A DNA stretch of 39,327 nt from JBGCED01 sp045106055 (GCA_045106055.1 JBGCED010000028.1:1-39327), one strand, 5' to 3'. Shown: positions 1 to 7,823, numbered from the stretch's first letter. Translations and numbers: made by a program. Notes: generated by a model not told the origin, from the sequence alone.

Positions 1-370
1 TGATGATAAATTCACTGGCTAAGCCATCCGCAAGATTTGGCTTGTAAGTTTCAGGATACTTCATAATGGCAAATAAAATGCCATCATCGGTAAAAATGCC
101 AATTTCGCGTATCCAAAACCCGCCCTGATCCGCAGGGATCACACATTCTAATTTCACCCAAGGTGTGTTATCTTGATCTTGGGTGATATTGTTAATCGGG
201 GCGCGCCAAACCTCGTTGTTTAAGGCGGTCTGATCGGGGCTTGGTGCGCCCGGTAGATCGCCCTCTTGGGCGCGAGTGGAGATCTCACTGAATGACAGAT
301 CAGTGCCATTTACAATCGCTGCTGCCAGCGCGGCGCGCCCGCGATCGGTTAAGATTGTGCCGTAATTCAT
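1..370 (-). CDS. Phage tail fibre / tail-collar protein, N-terminal part (DUF3751/gpH-like), partial
   Basis: Seen: an ORF opens with ATG at 370 and stays open to the left edge for 123 codons, so the gene is cut by the window. It begins MNYGTILTDRGRAALAAA and continues with a segment around GGFWIREIGIFTDDG followed by PETYKP. Known: this is the pattern of the N-terminal domain of P2 gpH-like tail fibres (DUF3751), the part that attaches the fibre to the baseplate; the C-terminal receptor-binding part would lie to the left. Its ATG overlaps the stop of the upstream tail protein I gene as ATGA, which indicates translational coupling in a tail operon. It follows gpI, as in the P2 order V-W-J-I-H. 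The fibre function is well supported; the host receptor cannot be told. Confidence 0.8.
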   Translation of the reverse strand, partial: MNYGTILTDRGRAALAAAIVNGTDLSFSEISTRAQEGDLPGAPSPDQTALNNEVWRAPINNITQDQDNTPWVKLECVIPADQGGFWIREIGIFTDDGILFAIMKYPETYKPNLADGLASEFII

Positions 371-1104
371 AAGCTGCCTCCGTCCATGGGATAGATTGAA
401 ATAATATTATGGCTGCCCGCCCCCATTGCATAATGAATAGAATTCATCATTTTCACCGAATTGGCTTTTACAGGATAAAGCATCACGCTTTGCCCTTGGG
501 TTGGTGCAATCGCAAGCTTGGGCAAGGGATCAATGCGGGTTAAGTTAATTTGCATCGCATCCATCACCGATCTTACATTTGCTGCCTTTGTAACGGTTGT
601 TTGCAAAGCGATTAAATCATCAATGCTTGCCCCGCGTGTTGATAGATCAAGCGCGATGCGGTAATGATACGGGTCGCCATTATATTCAAACCATTCTTGT
701 AAAATCGCTGGAATATCCAAGGCATTTAACGCCATTTCAACTGCTGCCACCGTGCCTTTAATCTTGTGTATCGCAAAGGATGATTTGATCACTTGGCGTT
801 TAATGTTGTCACTCCAGTCGCTGTCCCAATCCTCAACCGACAAGCCCCATGCCAAGAACGGTAAAAAACCAGCGGGGCAGTGATCCACATTGATTAGGTT
901 TTCAATAGGAACGGGAATTGCCTCAATCCGTGTTGCGGTTGCTTGCTCTGCCGCACGCTCTAGGGGCGTGGCATTTGGCGGTAAAATAGTTTGCGTTTCA
1001 TTTAACGCAAATGCGTCGTCGCGCGTTGCGCTCGGGATTTGCTGCGTTTCATTTAACGCAAATGCGTCGTCGCGCGCTGCGCTCGGGATTTGCTGATCGC
1101 TCAT
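367..1104 (-). CDS. Phage tail protein I (P2 gpI-like baseplate component)
   Basis: Contains the tail protein I signature region: LLPPNATPLERAAE-like N-terminus, then PAGFLPFLAWGLSVEDWD and a helix leading to HKIKGTVAAVEMAL. In P2-like tails gpI is a baseplate wedge protein acting with gpJ. I choose ATG 1104 rather than the longer frame beginning at 1149, because 1104 lies one base after the gpJ stop and has GGAG about 12 bases upstream, while 1149 would overlap gpJ by 44 bases. Odd feature: residues about 4-38 contain two nearly identical 17-residue units (QIPSAARDDAFALNETQ), coded by a 51-bp tandem repeat, directly ahead of the conserved domain. The duplicated unit looks like an insertion into a tolerant N-terminal tail. 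Stop overlaps the fibre gene start (ATGA). Confidence 0.85.
   Translation of the reverse strand: MSDQQIPSAARDDAFALNETQQIPSATRDDAFALNETQTILPPNATPLERAAEQATATRIEAIPVPIENLINVDHCPAGFLPFLAWGLSVEDWDSDWSDNIKRQVIKSSFAIHKIKGTVAAVEMALNALDIPAILQEWFEYNGDPYHYRIALDLSTRGASIDDLIALQTTVTKAANVRSVMDAMQINLTRIDPLPKLAIAPTQGQSVMLYPVKANSVKMMNSIHYAMGAGSHNIISIYPMDGGSL
992..1093. repeat. 51-bp tandem duplication inside the gpI gene
   Basis: Two adjacent 51-bp units (992-1042 and 1043-1093) differ at one base and keep the reading frame, adding 17 residues each. The unit carries a GC-rich core flanked by GCAAAT and ATTTGC, so each copy can fold into a partly paired hairpin. Neighbouring sequence is less GC-rich. Confidence 0.95.
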
Positions 1105-1105
1105 G

Positions 1106-1987
1106 CTATTTAATCTCCATAGATAGATTGTTGCAGTAAGGGGCTTCAAATTTAGTGCATAAAATATCCTGCCAATCCTTCAATATTACCATCTGCACGC
1201 CCGCAACGGTTAGGGCAGCATGAATGCCTGATCGTGTTATTTTTTCACCCAACCTATGGCGTGTTTCTACATAATCCCAAAAACGCGCGGCGGCTTCTTT
1301 TTTAACCAATTCCTGATCTGGGCCATTATAAAGCGTTAATGTCGCATCAATGCGATAGGTTTTGATTGAAGCCGCTTGCACAATGACCAAATCAGTCAAG
1401 GGGCGCACATTGCTTGCATTTAAAATCTTGCGCGCTTTATTGATCATCTCTTCATTGGGCGCGCCGCTTTCTTCATAAGATAACAGGGTCACCGTTACCT
1501 CGCCTGGATTGGTGCGGATCGCTGACACATCCTTAACCCCCGCAACCGATAGCGCGTGAAAGATATACGCCCCCTCGCTGCCTGCGGTTGTTAAGGCTTC
1601 TGGCGCAAGCTGGATACGGCGGCGCAGATCATCATCAGTTTCATAGGTTGGTTCAACGGGCGGGATCGCATCCATATCGCCCGCATTCGGCATCGACCGC
1701 TTCACATTCATCAATGCGCCCAAATGATCTAGATTTGATCCTTTGCTATAGGTAAGCATGGTTTGTTTTGCGGCATCATTAATTCTTGCGCGCAGCGTAA
1801 TCTCGCGATATGCCGCCATTTGTAACAGCTTCATAATCGGATCGCTTTCAAGCATATTGCCATCATAAGCAGGGCATTGCGTCAGGAATGATGCAGTTAA
1901 TTCAGCAAGAATTGCCTCATAATCCAAAGCCTCCACCAAATCAGGCGCGGGCAGTTTTGATAAATCTATTGCGGTAAATATTGTCAT
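1106..1987 (-). CDS. Phage baseplate assembly protein J (gpJ-like)
   Basis: A 293-residue protein of the baseplate J family, the wedge component of contractile tails (P2 gpJ, Mu gp47, T4 gp6 relatives). Seen: N-terminal IDLSKLPAPDLVEALDYE, the early SDPIMKLLQMAAYREITLRARINDA segment typical of the family, the conserved GSNLDHLG motif, and a long central part ending in VRPLTDLVIV. Length is ordinary for gpJ. The start ATG at 1987 overlaps the stop of the gp25-like gene (ATGA), and the stop is one base before the gpI start, so the cluster is one transcript. Confident by family pattern and by gene order. Confidence 0.92.
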   Translation of the reverse strand: MTIFTAIDLSKLPAPDLVEALDYEAILAELTASFLTQCPAYDGNMLESDPIMKLLQMAAYREITLRARINDAAKQTMLTYSKGSNLDHLGALMNVKRSMPNAGDMDAIPPVEPTYETDDDLRRRIQLAPEALTTAGSEGAYIFHALSVAGVKDVSAIRTNPGEVTVTLLSYEESGAPNEEMINKARKILNASNVRPLTDLVIVQAASIKTYRIDATLTLYNGPDQELVKKEAAARFWDYVETRHRLGEKITRSGIHAALTVAGVQMVILKDWQDILCTKFEAPYCNNLSMEIK

Positions 1988-2325
1988 AAGATTAAATTTT
2001 CCATTTTGACTTCGCTTCCATCAGGCAGATAAGTGCCTGTAAGGGTTAAGGTGATTTTGCCATCTGCATTGATCTCGTTCAATTTCACTTGATCCAGCTT
2101 AAAGCGTGGCTCCCATTTTTGAAGCGCATCAGCTGTTGCCGCATAAATGTGAATCATGGTTGATGAATTAACGGGCGCATCAATCCATTGAAATAAATCC
2201 GATCCATAATCGCGGCGCATCACGCGCGATCCTTTTGGTGTCGTTAAAATATCGGTGATGGATTGGCGCAAATGATCCACGCCTTTCAGCATTTTGCCAT
2301 TGCATCTATTCATGCCATTTATCAT
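1984..2325 (-). CDS. Phage baseplate wedge protein gpW/gp25 family
   Basis: A 113-residue protein with the gp25-like core: LRQSITDILTTPKGSRVMRR followed by DYGSDLFQWID, which is the hallmark of P2 gpW and T4 gp25. These proteins form the wedge core and help start sheath assembly. It lies between gpV and gpJ as in P2. Its start overlaps the gpV stop as ATGA. An internal ATG four codons in is a possible alternative start; the overlap favours the first. No abnormal residues or truncation seen. Confidence 0.9.
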   Translation of the reverse strand: MINGMNRCNGKMLKGVDHLRQSITDILTTPKGSRVMRRDYGSDLFQWIDAPVNSSTMIHIYAATADALQKWEPRFKLDQVKLNEINADGKITLTLTGTYLPDGSEVKMENLIL

Positions 2326-2867
2326 TGACTTGCCCCCGTAATGCTGGTGGGCGCGCCCAAATTGCCTGTATGGGTATGATTATTATAAATGGCGCGGTCG
2401 CCCGCCATTGAACGCGTGTGATCTGTAATATCGCCGCTTGCTGTTATGCTGCCCGCAACATCAACATCGCCAATGATGGTAAGCTTGCCGCCAGCTGGCA
2501 GCTGCGCCTTTAAATGATGGGCTGCGCGGTCATATTCCAAGATTGCTCCATCCTTATAATTCATGCGGTGAATGTCTGGATTGTCGCCATTTGCGGGGTG
2601 GTGATTGCTAAAGACGCTGCCCATGATCCAGCCCTGATCAATTTCCCCTGATGGCGATAGAATCATCACCTGTTCGCCAATTTCATAAGGCGACCAGCTT
2701 TGATTATGCCCTGCGCGGCTTGCGATCATGGGTAAATAATTGGTGGTAATTTCCCCGATTTTGACGCATGCCTTGGCTTGATTATAATCCACGCAATGGA
2801 TTGTACCAAAGCTGATCATGCCGTTCATGCGCCGCTCTAAGTCTGATTGGTTCAGTGATTGTGCCAT
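2322..2867 (-). CDS. Phage baseplate assembly protein V (gpV-like tail spike)
   Basis: A 181-residue gpV-family protein. Seen: N-terminal OB-fold region (FGTIHCVDYNQAKACVKIG), the YEIGEQVMILSPSGEIDQGWIMG segment, a short repetitive beta region (GDVDVAGSITASGDI), and a C-terminal HTHTGNLGAPTS motif. Known: in gpV and its relatives the trimeric spike punctures the host envelope, and the HxH motif near the C-terminus binds iron at the spike tip. The presence of an intact tip motif suggests a functional device. It starts with AGGT six bases upstream of ATG 2867 and overlaps the preceding gene by 16 bases. Confidence 0.92.
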   Translation of the reverse strand: MAQSLNQSDLERRMNGMISFGTIHCVDYNQAKACVKIGEITTNYLPMIASRAGHNQSWSPYEIGEQVMILSPSGEIDQGWIMGSVFSNHHPANGDNPDIHRMNYKDGAILEYDRAAHHLKAQLPAGGKLTIIGDVDVAGSITASGDITDHTRSMAGDRAIYNNHTHTGNLGAPTSITGASQ

Positions 2868-3298
2868 CTGCTTACCTGTTCGATCTGATTGGGAATTTCC
2901 ATGATTGGCGGCGCATCAATGCGTTTATAAAATGATCCCGATAGCGAAAATCGCAATATAATCATATTTTGTTCTTTTTCTTGCAAATCAAGTGGAATCA
3001 ATCTTGCGTTTTCTGTAAAATGGTGGATTGGCATTTGAAGATCGGCAACCATCATAATGGGATTGGCTATCATATTGATCAAAAAATTACTTAAATCATC
3101 TTCAGCGATTGCATTTTGATCCATGTTAAGTCTTACCACACCCTTAAAGTCACCGCAGCGTTCCAGCAATTTTTCTTGCTCGCAAGCCGGTACAAACCTT
3201 AAAATTTCAAAAGCAATCTGCGCATCTTTAAGCATGGCAAGATTGCCAGCACGCATTCGTTCTTTTAAAGCGTCAATGATGCGGGATTTAAGCGTCAT
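2852..3298 (-). CDS. Uncharacterised tail-cluster protein at the head of the baseplate operon
   Basis: A 148-residue protein I do not recognise. It has no signal peptide or membrane segment. The N-terminal third is helical and basic (LKSRIIDALKERMRAGNLAMLKD), the rest alternates short hydrophobic strands such as NMIILRFSLSGSFY. It overlaps gpV by 16 bases and is the first gene of the visible operon, with GGA about seven bases before its ATG. In P2 the place just ahead of V is taken by tail completion genes R and S, and in Mu-like tails by gp37 (DUF1834), so a tail-completion or tail-terminator role is possible from position only. The operon promoter must lie in 3299-3629. Confidence 0.6.
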   Translation of the reverse strand: MTLKSRIIDALKERMRAGNLAMLKDAQIAFEILRFVPACEQEKLLERCGDFKGVVRLNMDQNAIAEDDLSNFLINMIANPIMMVADLQMPIHHFTENARLIPLDLQEKEQNMIILRFSLSGSFYKRIDAPPIMEIPNQIEQVSRWHNH

Positions 3299-3629
3299 TT
3301 TTGTTCCAAACTTGTTTTGTTAATCGATGATGTTCTTATGACATAAAAAGAACAAAAATGCATCCCTCTTTAAAAAAGGATTTTCTATATATGGAAAAAG
3401 GCGCTTATTAAGATGGGTATGCTGCGCTGCACAAAGGGCGATGAGGGAAGTAATAGCCTTGCAAAAAACGCAATGCTGCATCTTATTATCTGAAATAGAC
3501 ATTGCGCGCCAACGCGCCTATATCAAGGGTCAAGCAAGGCAGATAATTACAAAAATGATCTTAAAATCACATCTTAAAATCGCAGTGCTGCAAAATTAAA
3601 ATATTTTTAAACTTAGATAGGAACTTAAA
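3299..3629. other. Intergenic region between tail operon and DUF1127 gene
   Basis: About 330 bases with divergent outlets: the tail operon leaves to the left, the DUF1127 gene to the right. A 60-codon frame on the minus strand (3320-3502) has no recognisable features and I regard it as chance. Visible structure: a near-palindrome TTTTCTATATATGGAAAA near 3371-3390, a small GC hairpin (GCGCG-CCAA-CGCGC, near 3505), and an 11-bp direct repeat at 3558-3581. There is no tRNA or obvious attachment core marking the phage boundary. Confidence 0.6.
3558..3581. repeat. 11-bp direct repeat upstream of the DUF1127 gene
   Basis: ATCTTAAAATC occurs at 3558-3568 and again at 3571-3581, a 13-bp period, about 50-70 bases before the DUF1127 start codon. 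The location suits an operator or a promoter-overlapping element, but no regulator is identified. Confidence 0.7.
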
Positions 3630-3869
3630 ATGAACGGCGAAAGAATTTTAAACCATTATAATGTTGATTTTGGCCATAATGTGCATAACGCAGTTTACCG
3701 CATGATCAATCATATTGCTGCAGTGCGTTCAAATCTTATGGTAAAATTTGATAAATGGTCCGCGCAGCGCACAACCCGCAAAGAGCTTTTATCGCTTTCT
3801 GATGCGCAGCTGAATGATATTGGTCTTTCACGCTATGATATTGAGCGCATGCTAAAAAACAGCAAGTAA
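3630..3869 (+). CDS. DUF1127 (YjiS-like) small protein
   Basis: A 79-residue protein ending in the DUF1127 domain: KFDKWSAQRTTRKELLSLSD then AQLNDIGLSRYDIERML. Known: small DUF1127 proteins of alphaproteobacteria are arginine-rich and some bind RNA and affect phosphate or carbon metabolism and sRNA turnover; they are often stress-induced. The domain fills residues about 43-75; the N-terminal 40 residues are specific to this protein. ATG 3630 is preceded by AGGA at a spacing of about eight. It runs tail-to-tail with the reductase gene, only two bases apart, with no room for a separate terminator. Confidence 0.85.
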   Translation: MNGERILNHYNVDFGHNVHNAVYRMINHIAAVRSNLMVKFDKWSAQRTTRKELLSLSDAQLNDIGLSRYDIERMLKNSK

Positions 3870-3871
3870 AC

Positions 3872-5125
3872 TCAAGCTGGGTTTTTATGCTGCTTAAAAT
3901 ACGCCTTAAGATCGCTTGTTTCATCGGCAACAAGCGATCTTGGGATGGATTTGCCAAGCTCCAGCATTTTCTTGGCAATCATATAGGATGCAGGATCATT
4001 CATCGCATCCACTGCCACCAGCCGATCATTGGCATAATACCAATGAGACTTGCCCTTTAAATCTGGGCTGTTGCGGATCAGCACCGCATCATAATGACGG
4101 TTTAGCCCTGCAATTTGTAAATTGCAATCATATTGGGTTGACCAGAACCATGGATGGGGGGCATATTGGGTTTCTTGCCCCGCAAGATTAAGCCCCACAA
4201 TTTCGCCCTGCGCAACGGCGTTGCCAACACTTTCAAGCCGAATATTTTCCCCGTTAAAGGAGAAGCTGGTGCAATCCCCCGCCGCAAAAATATTTGAATC
4301 CGTGGTGCGCCCAAAAGCATCAACCCTTATTCCTTCATCGCAATCAATCCCCGCATCCAGTGCAAGCTGCTTATTTGCTGTAACCCCAATGCCAATAATG
4401 ACAATATCCGCCTCAATCAAGGGGTGATCTTGCCGAATGACATGAATTGATGCTTGGTCTGTTTGCGTCAATTTTGTAATTTGACATTCTGTGTGAATTT
4501 CAACTTGATGCTGACGGTGCAGCGCATGAAAATAGTCTGCGGTTTGGGTGCAAGCCACGCGCCCAAGGATACGCGGCGCCCCTTCGCATAGCGTCACCCT
4601 TAGCCCCAATTTTCGGGCAACTGCTGCGGCTTCAAGCCCGATATAGCCGCCGCCAATCACACACAAATGCGCCCCTGATTTCATCTTGGGGGAAAGCCTT
4701 GTAATATCTTGTTGATTGCGAATGGTGAAAATTAAATCATCGCTGATGTTGGAATCCATCAAGCTTGGGGGCAGCATGCGCGGGGTTGCCCCCGTTGCCA
4801 GCACCAACTTATCATAATGAACCTGATCGCCGCTTGTTAATAGGATTGTTTGATTGGCGCGGTCGATTTTTGTCGCACGATCCCCCAGCCTTAATGTTAT
4901 TCCGCGCGATTGATACCAAGATTCAGGGTGCAGCTGTAATTGCGCTGCTTCATATTCCCCCATCAAATATTGCTTGGATAGGGGGGGGCGTTGATAAGGC
5001 AGACACCCTTCGTCACCAATAAGGGTGATGCTTGATGCATCATTATATTTACGAAATGCACCAATGACGCTTGCTGCGGCTTGACCTGCGCCAATGATAA
5101 CAATATGCGGATGGGGTGCGTTCAT
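3872..5125 (-). CDS. NAD(P)H:ferredoxin reductase, FAD-dependent (rubredoxin/BphA4-type)
   Basis: About 417 residues of a pyridine-nucleotide-disulfide oxidoreductase of the ferredoxin reductase class (ThcD, BphA4, PdR). Seen: FAD-binding HIVIIGAGQAAASVIGAFR at the N-terminus, LPYQRPPLSK, ATGATPRMLP, the NAD-binding CVIGGGYIGLEAAAVARKLG, IFAAGDCTSF, and a C-terminal reductase domain with HPWFWSTQYDCNLQIAG. It passes electrons from NAD(P)H to a ferredoxin, usually serving a Rieske oxygenase or cytochrome P450; no such partner lies in this window. I place the start at ATG 5125, with AAGGTGA upstream, rather than the frame start 5161. It is divergent from the peptidase gene, with -35 hexamers of both directions overlapping near 5183-5189. 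Confidence 0.9.
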   Translation of the reverse strand: MNAPHPHIVIIGAGQAAASVIGAFRKYNDASSITLIGDEGCLPYQRPPLSKQYLMGEYEAAQLQLHPESWYQSRGITLRLGDRATKIDRANQTILLTSGDQVHYDKLVLATGATPRMLPPSLMDSNISDDLIFTIRNQQDITRLSPKMKSGAHLCVIGGGYIGLEAAAVARKLGLRVTLCEGAPRILGRVACTQTADYFHALHRQHQVEIHTECQITKLTQTDQASIHVIRQDHPLIEADIVIIGIGVTANKQLALDAGIDCDEGIRVDAFGRTTDSNIFAAGDCTSFSFNGENIRLESVGNAVAQGEIVGLNLAGQETQYAPHPWFWSTQYDCNLQIAGLNRHYDAVLIRNSPDLKGKSHWYYANDRLVAVDAMNDPASYMIAKKMLELGKSIPRSLVADETSDLKAYFKQHKNPA

Positions 5126-5182
5126 TGATGTCACCTTAAAAGAAAAACTTATATTAATCATACCCTATATCAAATATAATTC

Positions 5183-5211
5183 TTGTCAATTAACGGATAT
5201 GGCTTTAAAAA
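5183..5211 (+). promoter_or_regulatory. Candidate sigma-70 promoter for the M23 peptidase operon
   Basis: TTGTCA (5183-5188), 17-bp spacer, TAAAAA (5206-5211), ahead of the TTG start at 5239. The opposite strand has a perfect TTGACA at 5189-5184, which could be the -35 of the divergent reductase gene though its -10 is unclear. Pattern match only. Confidence 0.35.
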
Positions 5212-5238
5212 GAAAGTCCTTAATTTTGGAGTTATATT

Positions 5239-6693
5239 TTGGCATTCCTAAGCTCAATTCGTTCTAAATTAATTGAAACTTTCCCAAGCAGAGAACTTAT
5301 GTTCCGCAGCGATGGGCAGGTGCGCTATGTCAATTTGACCACAAGGATGCAAATTGCGGGCATCGGTGCATTATGTTTTATCTTGCTTGCTTTGATTATG
5401 TGGGCGGGCAGTCAAACCATCATCAATAAAATTCAGGCTGGCGAGCTTGCGCAGCGCGAAGCAATGATCATTGAAGGCAAGCTTGCTTATCAAGATTTAA
5501 TGCTGGATATGAAGCAGCACCGCCAAAATTTGAACCAAACGCTTTCCAAAGAATTATCTGAAAATAGCCCTGATGAGCTTGAAACAATGGAAGGGCTTAC
5601 CCGCACACTTGATGCGTTTGTTGGCAGATTGTCAATGGATTTGGAGGGGGATAATGTGCTTGCCAATCAAATCATCAAAACCCGCAACACGCTTTACGCA
5701 GAAGTCAACGCGCTAAACACCAAGCTTGAACAAGAGCAAGCTGCAAGGCAGGATTTAATTGCCTCGCTTTCCATATTAAACGAACTTAGCCAAGCACAAT
5801 ATTCTGATCAATATTTCACCAATCCATCAACGGATGCAGAAGTAAATGCAACCGAAATGGTGAAAATATCACAAGAAGCAGAAGCTGGCGCACCATCAAC
5901 AAGCCTGCCCGCCAGCAATGATCCTGCGATAATGGCAAAATCAATATCCCAGCAAGTAACCAATTTAAAACAATTATTTCATTTACAATCTTCGGTTAGC
6001 GATCAATTTAATCATTTTGTTGATCAAAATATCTATATGCAAGAGCGGATATTGGAAAAAACAACCGTTCCACTGCCAAAATTACTTGCCTTGGTGGGTG
6101 TGAATCCTGCGGCGGGCGGGGAAAGCCCCTTGATGGGGGATTCGCTTGATCATCAGCTGGCAGGGCCTGCGCTAATGCTTGCCGAATCCCAGCAAGGGCT
6201 TGAATTAAAGCTTGCTAAATTATCCGCGATGGAGCGCTTGCTTGGCTGCTTGCCGATCTATTCCCCCGTTGATTATTACCATGTCACCAGCCGCTTTGGT
6301 AAAAGAAAAGATCCAATCACAGGGCGTGCTGCAAGACATGCGGGACTGGATTTGGCGGGGTGGCCCGGCATTGATATTTACGCATCTGCATCGGGTAAGG
6401 TTGTAAAAGCCTTGCGTCATAGCGCATATGGTAATATGGTAGAGATTAATCATGGCTGCAAAATTGCTACACGCTATGGGCATTTAAAAAGCATTAATGT
6501 TAAAAAAGGTCAAATTGTTGAATATCGCGATGTCATTGGTGCGCTTGGCAGTACTGGGCGTTCCACAGGTCCGCATTTGCATTTTGAAATTATTATGAAC
6601 GGTCATCACATTGACCCCGAACCCTTTATAGAAGCAGGTCGTTATGTTTACAAAATCTCCACCAAAAATGCCGAACAATCCGCCTCAAACTAG
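5239..6693 (+). CDS. M23 (LytM) family peptidoglycan endopeptidase, membrane-anchored
   Basis: A 484-residue protein with a short cytoplasmic N-terminus, one membrane segment (about residues 37-58), a long coiled-coil periplasmic region (about 65-180 and 230-270), and a C-terminal LytM domain from about 345. Zinc and catalytic motifs are intact: SRFGKRKDPITG, HAGLDLAG (HxxxD) and GPHLHFEI (HxH). Known: such enzymes cut peptide cross-links in murein and shape the cell. It starts with TTG at 5239, supported by GGAG seven bases upstream. The 3' end overlaps a bactofilin gene by 50 bases; this M23-bactofilin pairing is well known for curvature, stalk and helical shape control (Helicobacter Csd1/CcmA, Caulobacter BacA). 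Likely active and scaffolded by the bactofilin. Confidence 0.93.
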   Translation: MAFLSSIRSKLIETFPSRELMFRSDGQVRYVNLTTRMQIAGIGALCFILLALIMWAGSQTIINKIQAGELAQREAMIIEGKLAYQDLMLDMKQHRQNLNQTLSKELSENSPDELETMEGLTRTLDAFVGRLSMDLEGDNVLANQIIKTRNTLYAEVNALNTKLEQEQAARQDLIASLSILNELSQAQYSDQYFTNPSTDAEVNATEMVKISQEAEAGAPSTSLPASNDPAIMAKSISQQVTNLKQLFHLQSSVSDQFNHFVDQNIYMQERILEKTTVPLPKLLALVGVNPAAGGESPLMGDSLDHQLAGPALMLAESQQGLELKLAKLSAMERLLGCLPIYSPVDYYHVTSRFGKRKDPITGRAARHAGLDLAGWPGIDIYASASGKVVKALRHSAYGNMVEINHGCKIATRYGHLKSINVKKGQIVEYRDVIGALGSTGRSTGPHLHFEIIMNGHHIDPEPFIEAGRYVYKISTKNAEQSASN

Positions 6694-7138
6694 TGCCGCA
6701 CGCCCCGCAGCCGCAAGTGCTGCGCAGTCTAAGCCTGTGCCATTATCGCTGCTGGCTGCAAATTTTAAATTATCAGGCGATCTTGATAATGATGGCGATT
6801 TGCAAATTGATGGCTCGATTGAAGGCAATGTCAAATCACAAAGCCTGACCGTTGGTGAAAGCGGGCATGTGGTGGGCAGCATTGAATCCGAAGATACCAC
6901 TATATCGGGAACAGTAAGCGGCAATATCAATACAAAACGCCTTAATATCTTGGCATCAGCACAAATCGAGGGCGATATATTCTATGAAGCATTGCAAGTG
7001 GTTGAGGGCGCAAAAATAAATGGCAAGGTTAGCTATCGCCAATTTAAATCGCAAAGCAATCACAATAATACGGCCTCTGCGCAAGCGGACTCAAATGCTG
7101 GCGTTTCTAAAGATCCTGTCAAGCCAACATCCAAATAG
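6644..7138 (+). CDS. Bactofilin (cytoskeletal polymer protein)
   Basis: 164 residues with a disordered, Ala/Pro-rich N-terminus (to about 45), a central right-handed beta-helix DUF583 domain (about 46-130: DGDLQIDGSIEGNVKS, then VGESGHVVGSIES, INTKRLNILASAQIEGD) and a polar tail. Bactofilins polymerise without nucleotide on the inner membrane and localise wall enzymes. Start ATG 6644 has AGG five bases away and lies inside the peptidase gene; a second ATG at 6668 lacks a ribosome site. The overlap implies coupled translation with the M23 partner, so the two proteins probably work together. Confidence 0.93.
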   Translation: MFTKSPPKMPNNPPQTSAARPAAASAAQSKPVPLSLLAANFKLSGDLDNDGDLQIDGSIEGNVKSQSLTVGESGHVVGSIESEDTTISGTVSGNINTKRLNILASAQIEGDIFYEALQVVEGAKINGKVSYRQFKSQSNHNNTASAQADSNAGVSKDPVKPTSK

Positions 7139-7181
7139 CACGGATGGCTTGTTAAAATCATCCTTAAACCCAGGTTAACCC

Positions 7182-7511
7182 ATGACGCAAACCCCCTCCC
7201 CCGACGCTCGTGGGTTGCCCGCGAGTAAGGACACCGCCAGCGCGCAAACGACAAGTGCGCAAACAACCAGCGCGCAAACGGTTAAGGCAGATTCTGGGCA
7301 AGGCACGATCCTATCCCCTTGCATTGGCATTTGCAAAATTCCCCAAGGCACAGAACATTGCACGGGCTGTTTTCGTACCCGCGAAGAAATTAAATATTGG
7401 CGTGCAAGCGATGATTCCCAGCGGCTTGAAGTGTTGGGGCGATTAAAAGCAAGGCGCAAACAAAAAGGGTTAATCGGTCAAGGTGAAGCCCGCCCCCGCC
7501 GCCGCAAATAA
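7182..7511 (+). CDS. DUF1289 small cysteine-motif protein
   Basis: 109 residues. The conserved part is SPCIGICKIP then HCTGCFRTREEIKYW (four cysteines in a CxxxC...CxxC layout, about residues 47-70), the DUF1289 (YdhL-like) signature, thought to bind metal; the function is unknown. The N-terminal 40 residues are low complexity and contain three copies of a five-residue SAQT(T/V) unit. C-terminus is very basic (RPRRRK). It follows the bactofilin gene by 43 bases on the same strand and may be cotranscribed. Confidence 0.85.
   Translation: MTQTPSPDARGLPASKDTASAQTTSAQTTSAQTVKADSGQGTILSPCIGICKIPQGTEHCTGCFRTREEIKYWRASDDSQRLEVLGRLKARRKQKGLIGQGEARPRRRK
7239..7283 (+). repeat. Three 15-bp tandem units in the DUF1289 gene
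   Basis: Units at 7239-7253, 7254-7268 and 7269-7283 code for SAQTT, SAQTT and SAQTV. They preserve the frame and sit in the disordered N-terminal extension outside the conserved domain. Confidence 0.85.
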
Positions 7512-7705
7512 CCCCCATAAATCTTCCCCATAGGCTGCTTTTTTATCGATAACACGCAGTATATTGCTCTATGCCCGCCATCCCTACATATCTTCAGCAC
7601 ATATTCATAATGCCTATTTTTTAATCACGCTATGTCTCGCGCTACCCAAAATGTGCATGTTGATTTATTTTTAATCATTTGATTTTGTTGCGAATATTTA
7701 AGTCA

Positions 7706-7719
7706 TTGATTTATATCAA
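7706..7719. promoter_or_regulatory. FNR/FixK-type box upstream of the ammonium transporter
   Basis: TTGAT-TTAT-ATCAA is a perfect match to the FNR/FixK consensus TTGAT-N4-ATCAA. Centred at 7712.5, it would place a class II transcription start near 7754, with an AT-rich -10-like CAATAAT at 7742-7748. The whole 7512-7823 gap (about 310 bases) holds no gene. A TGGCAC at 7738 recalls a sigma-54 -24 element, but the -12 GC is missing. Confidence 0.55.
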
Positions 7720-7823
7720 TAAATAAAATAGAGCGATTGGCACAATAATGGAATTAATAAATCCACATCTTTAGCTTTGGCTTATCAGTACCAATGTTTC
7801 AAATGATTAGGAGAATGGTTGAA

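Noticed and set aside
890..1096. Plus-strand frame opposite the gpI gene
   Set aside because: It is an antisense shadow whose repeats simply mirror the 51-bp duplication; it lacks any domain.
3320..3502. 60-codon minus-strand frame in the gap beside the DUF1127 gene
   Set aside because: No ribosome site or recognisable composition; the peptide is cysteine- and histidine-rich without a known motif and the region looks like promoter DNA.
7738..7754. Possible sigma-54 promoter of amtB
   Set aside because: TGGCAC fits the -24 element, but the -12 element reads TGGAA and lacks the essential GC.
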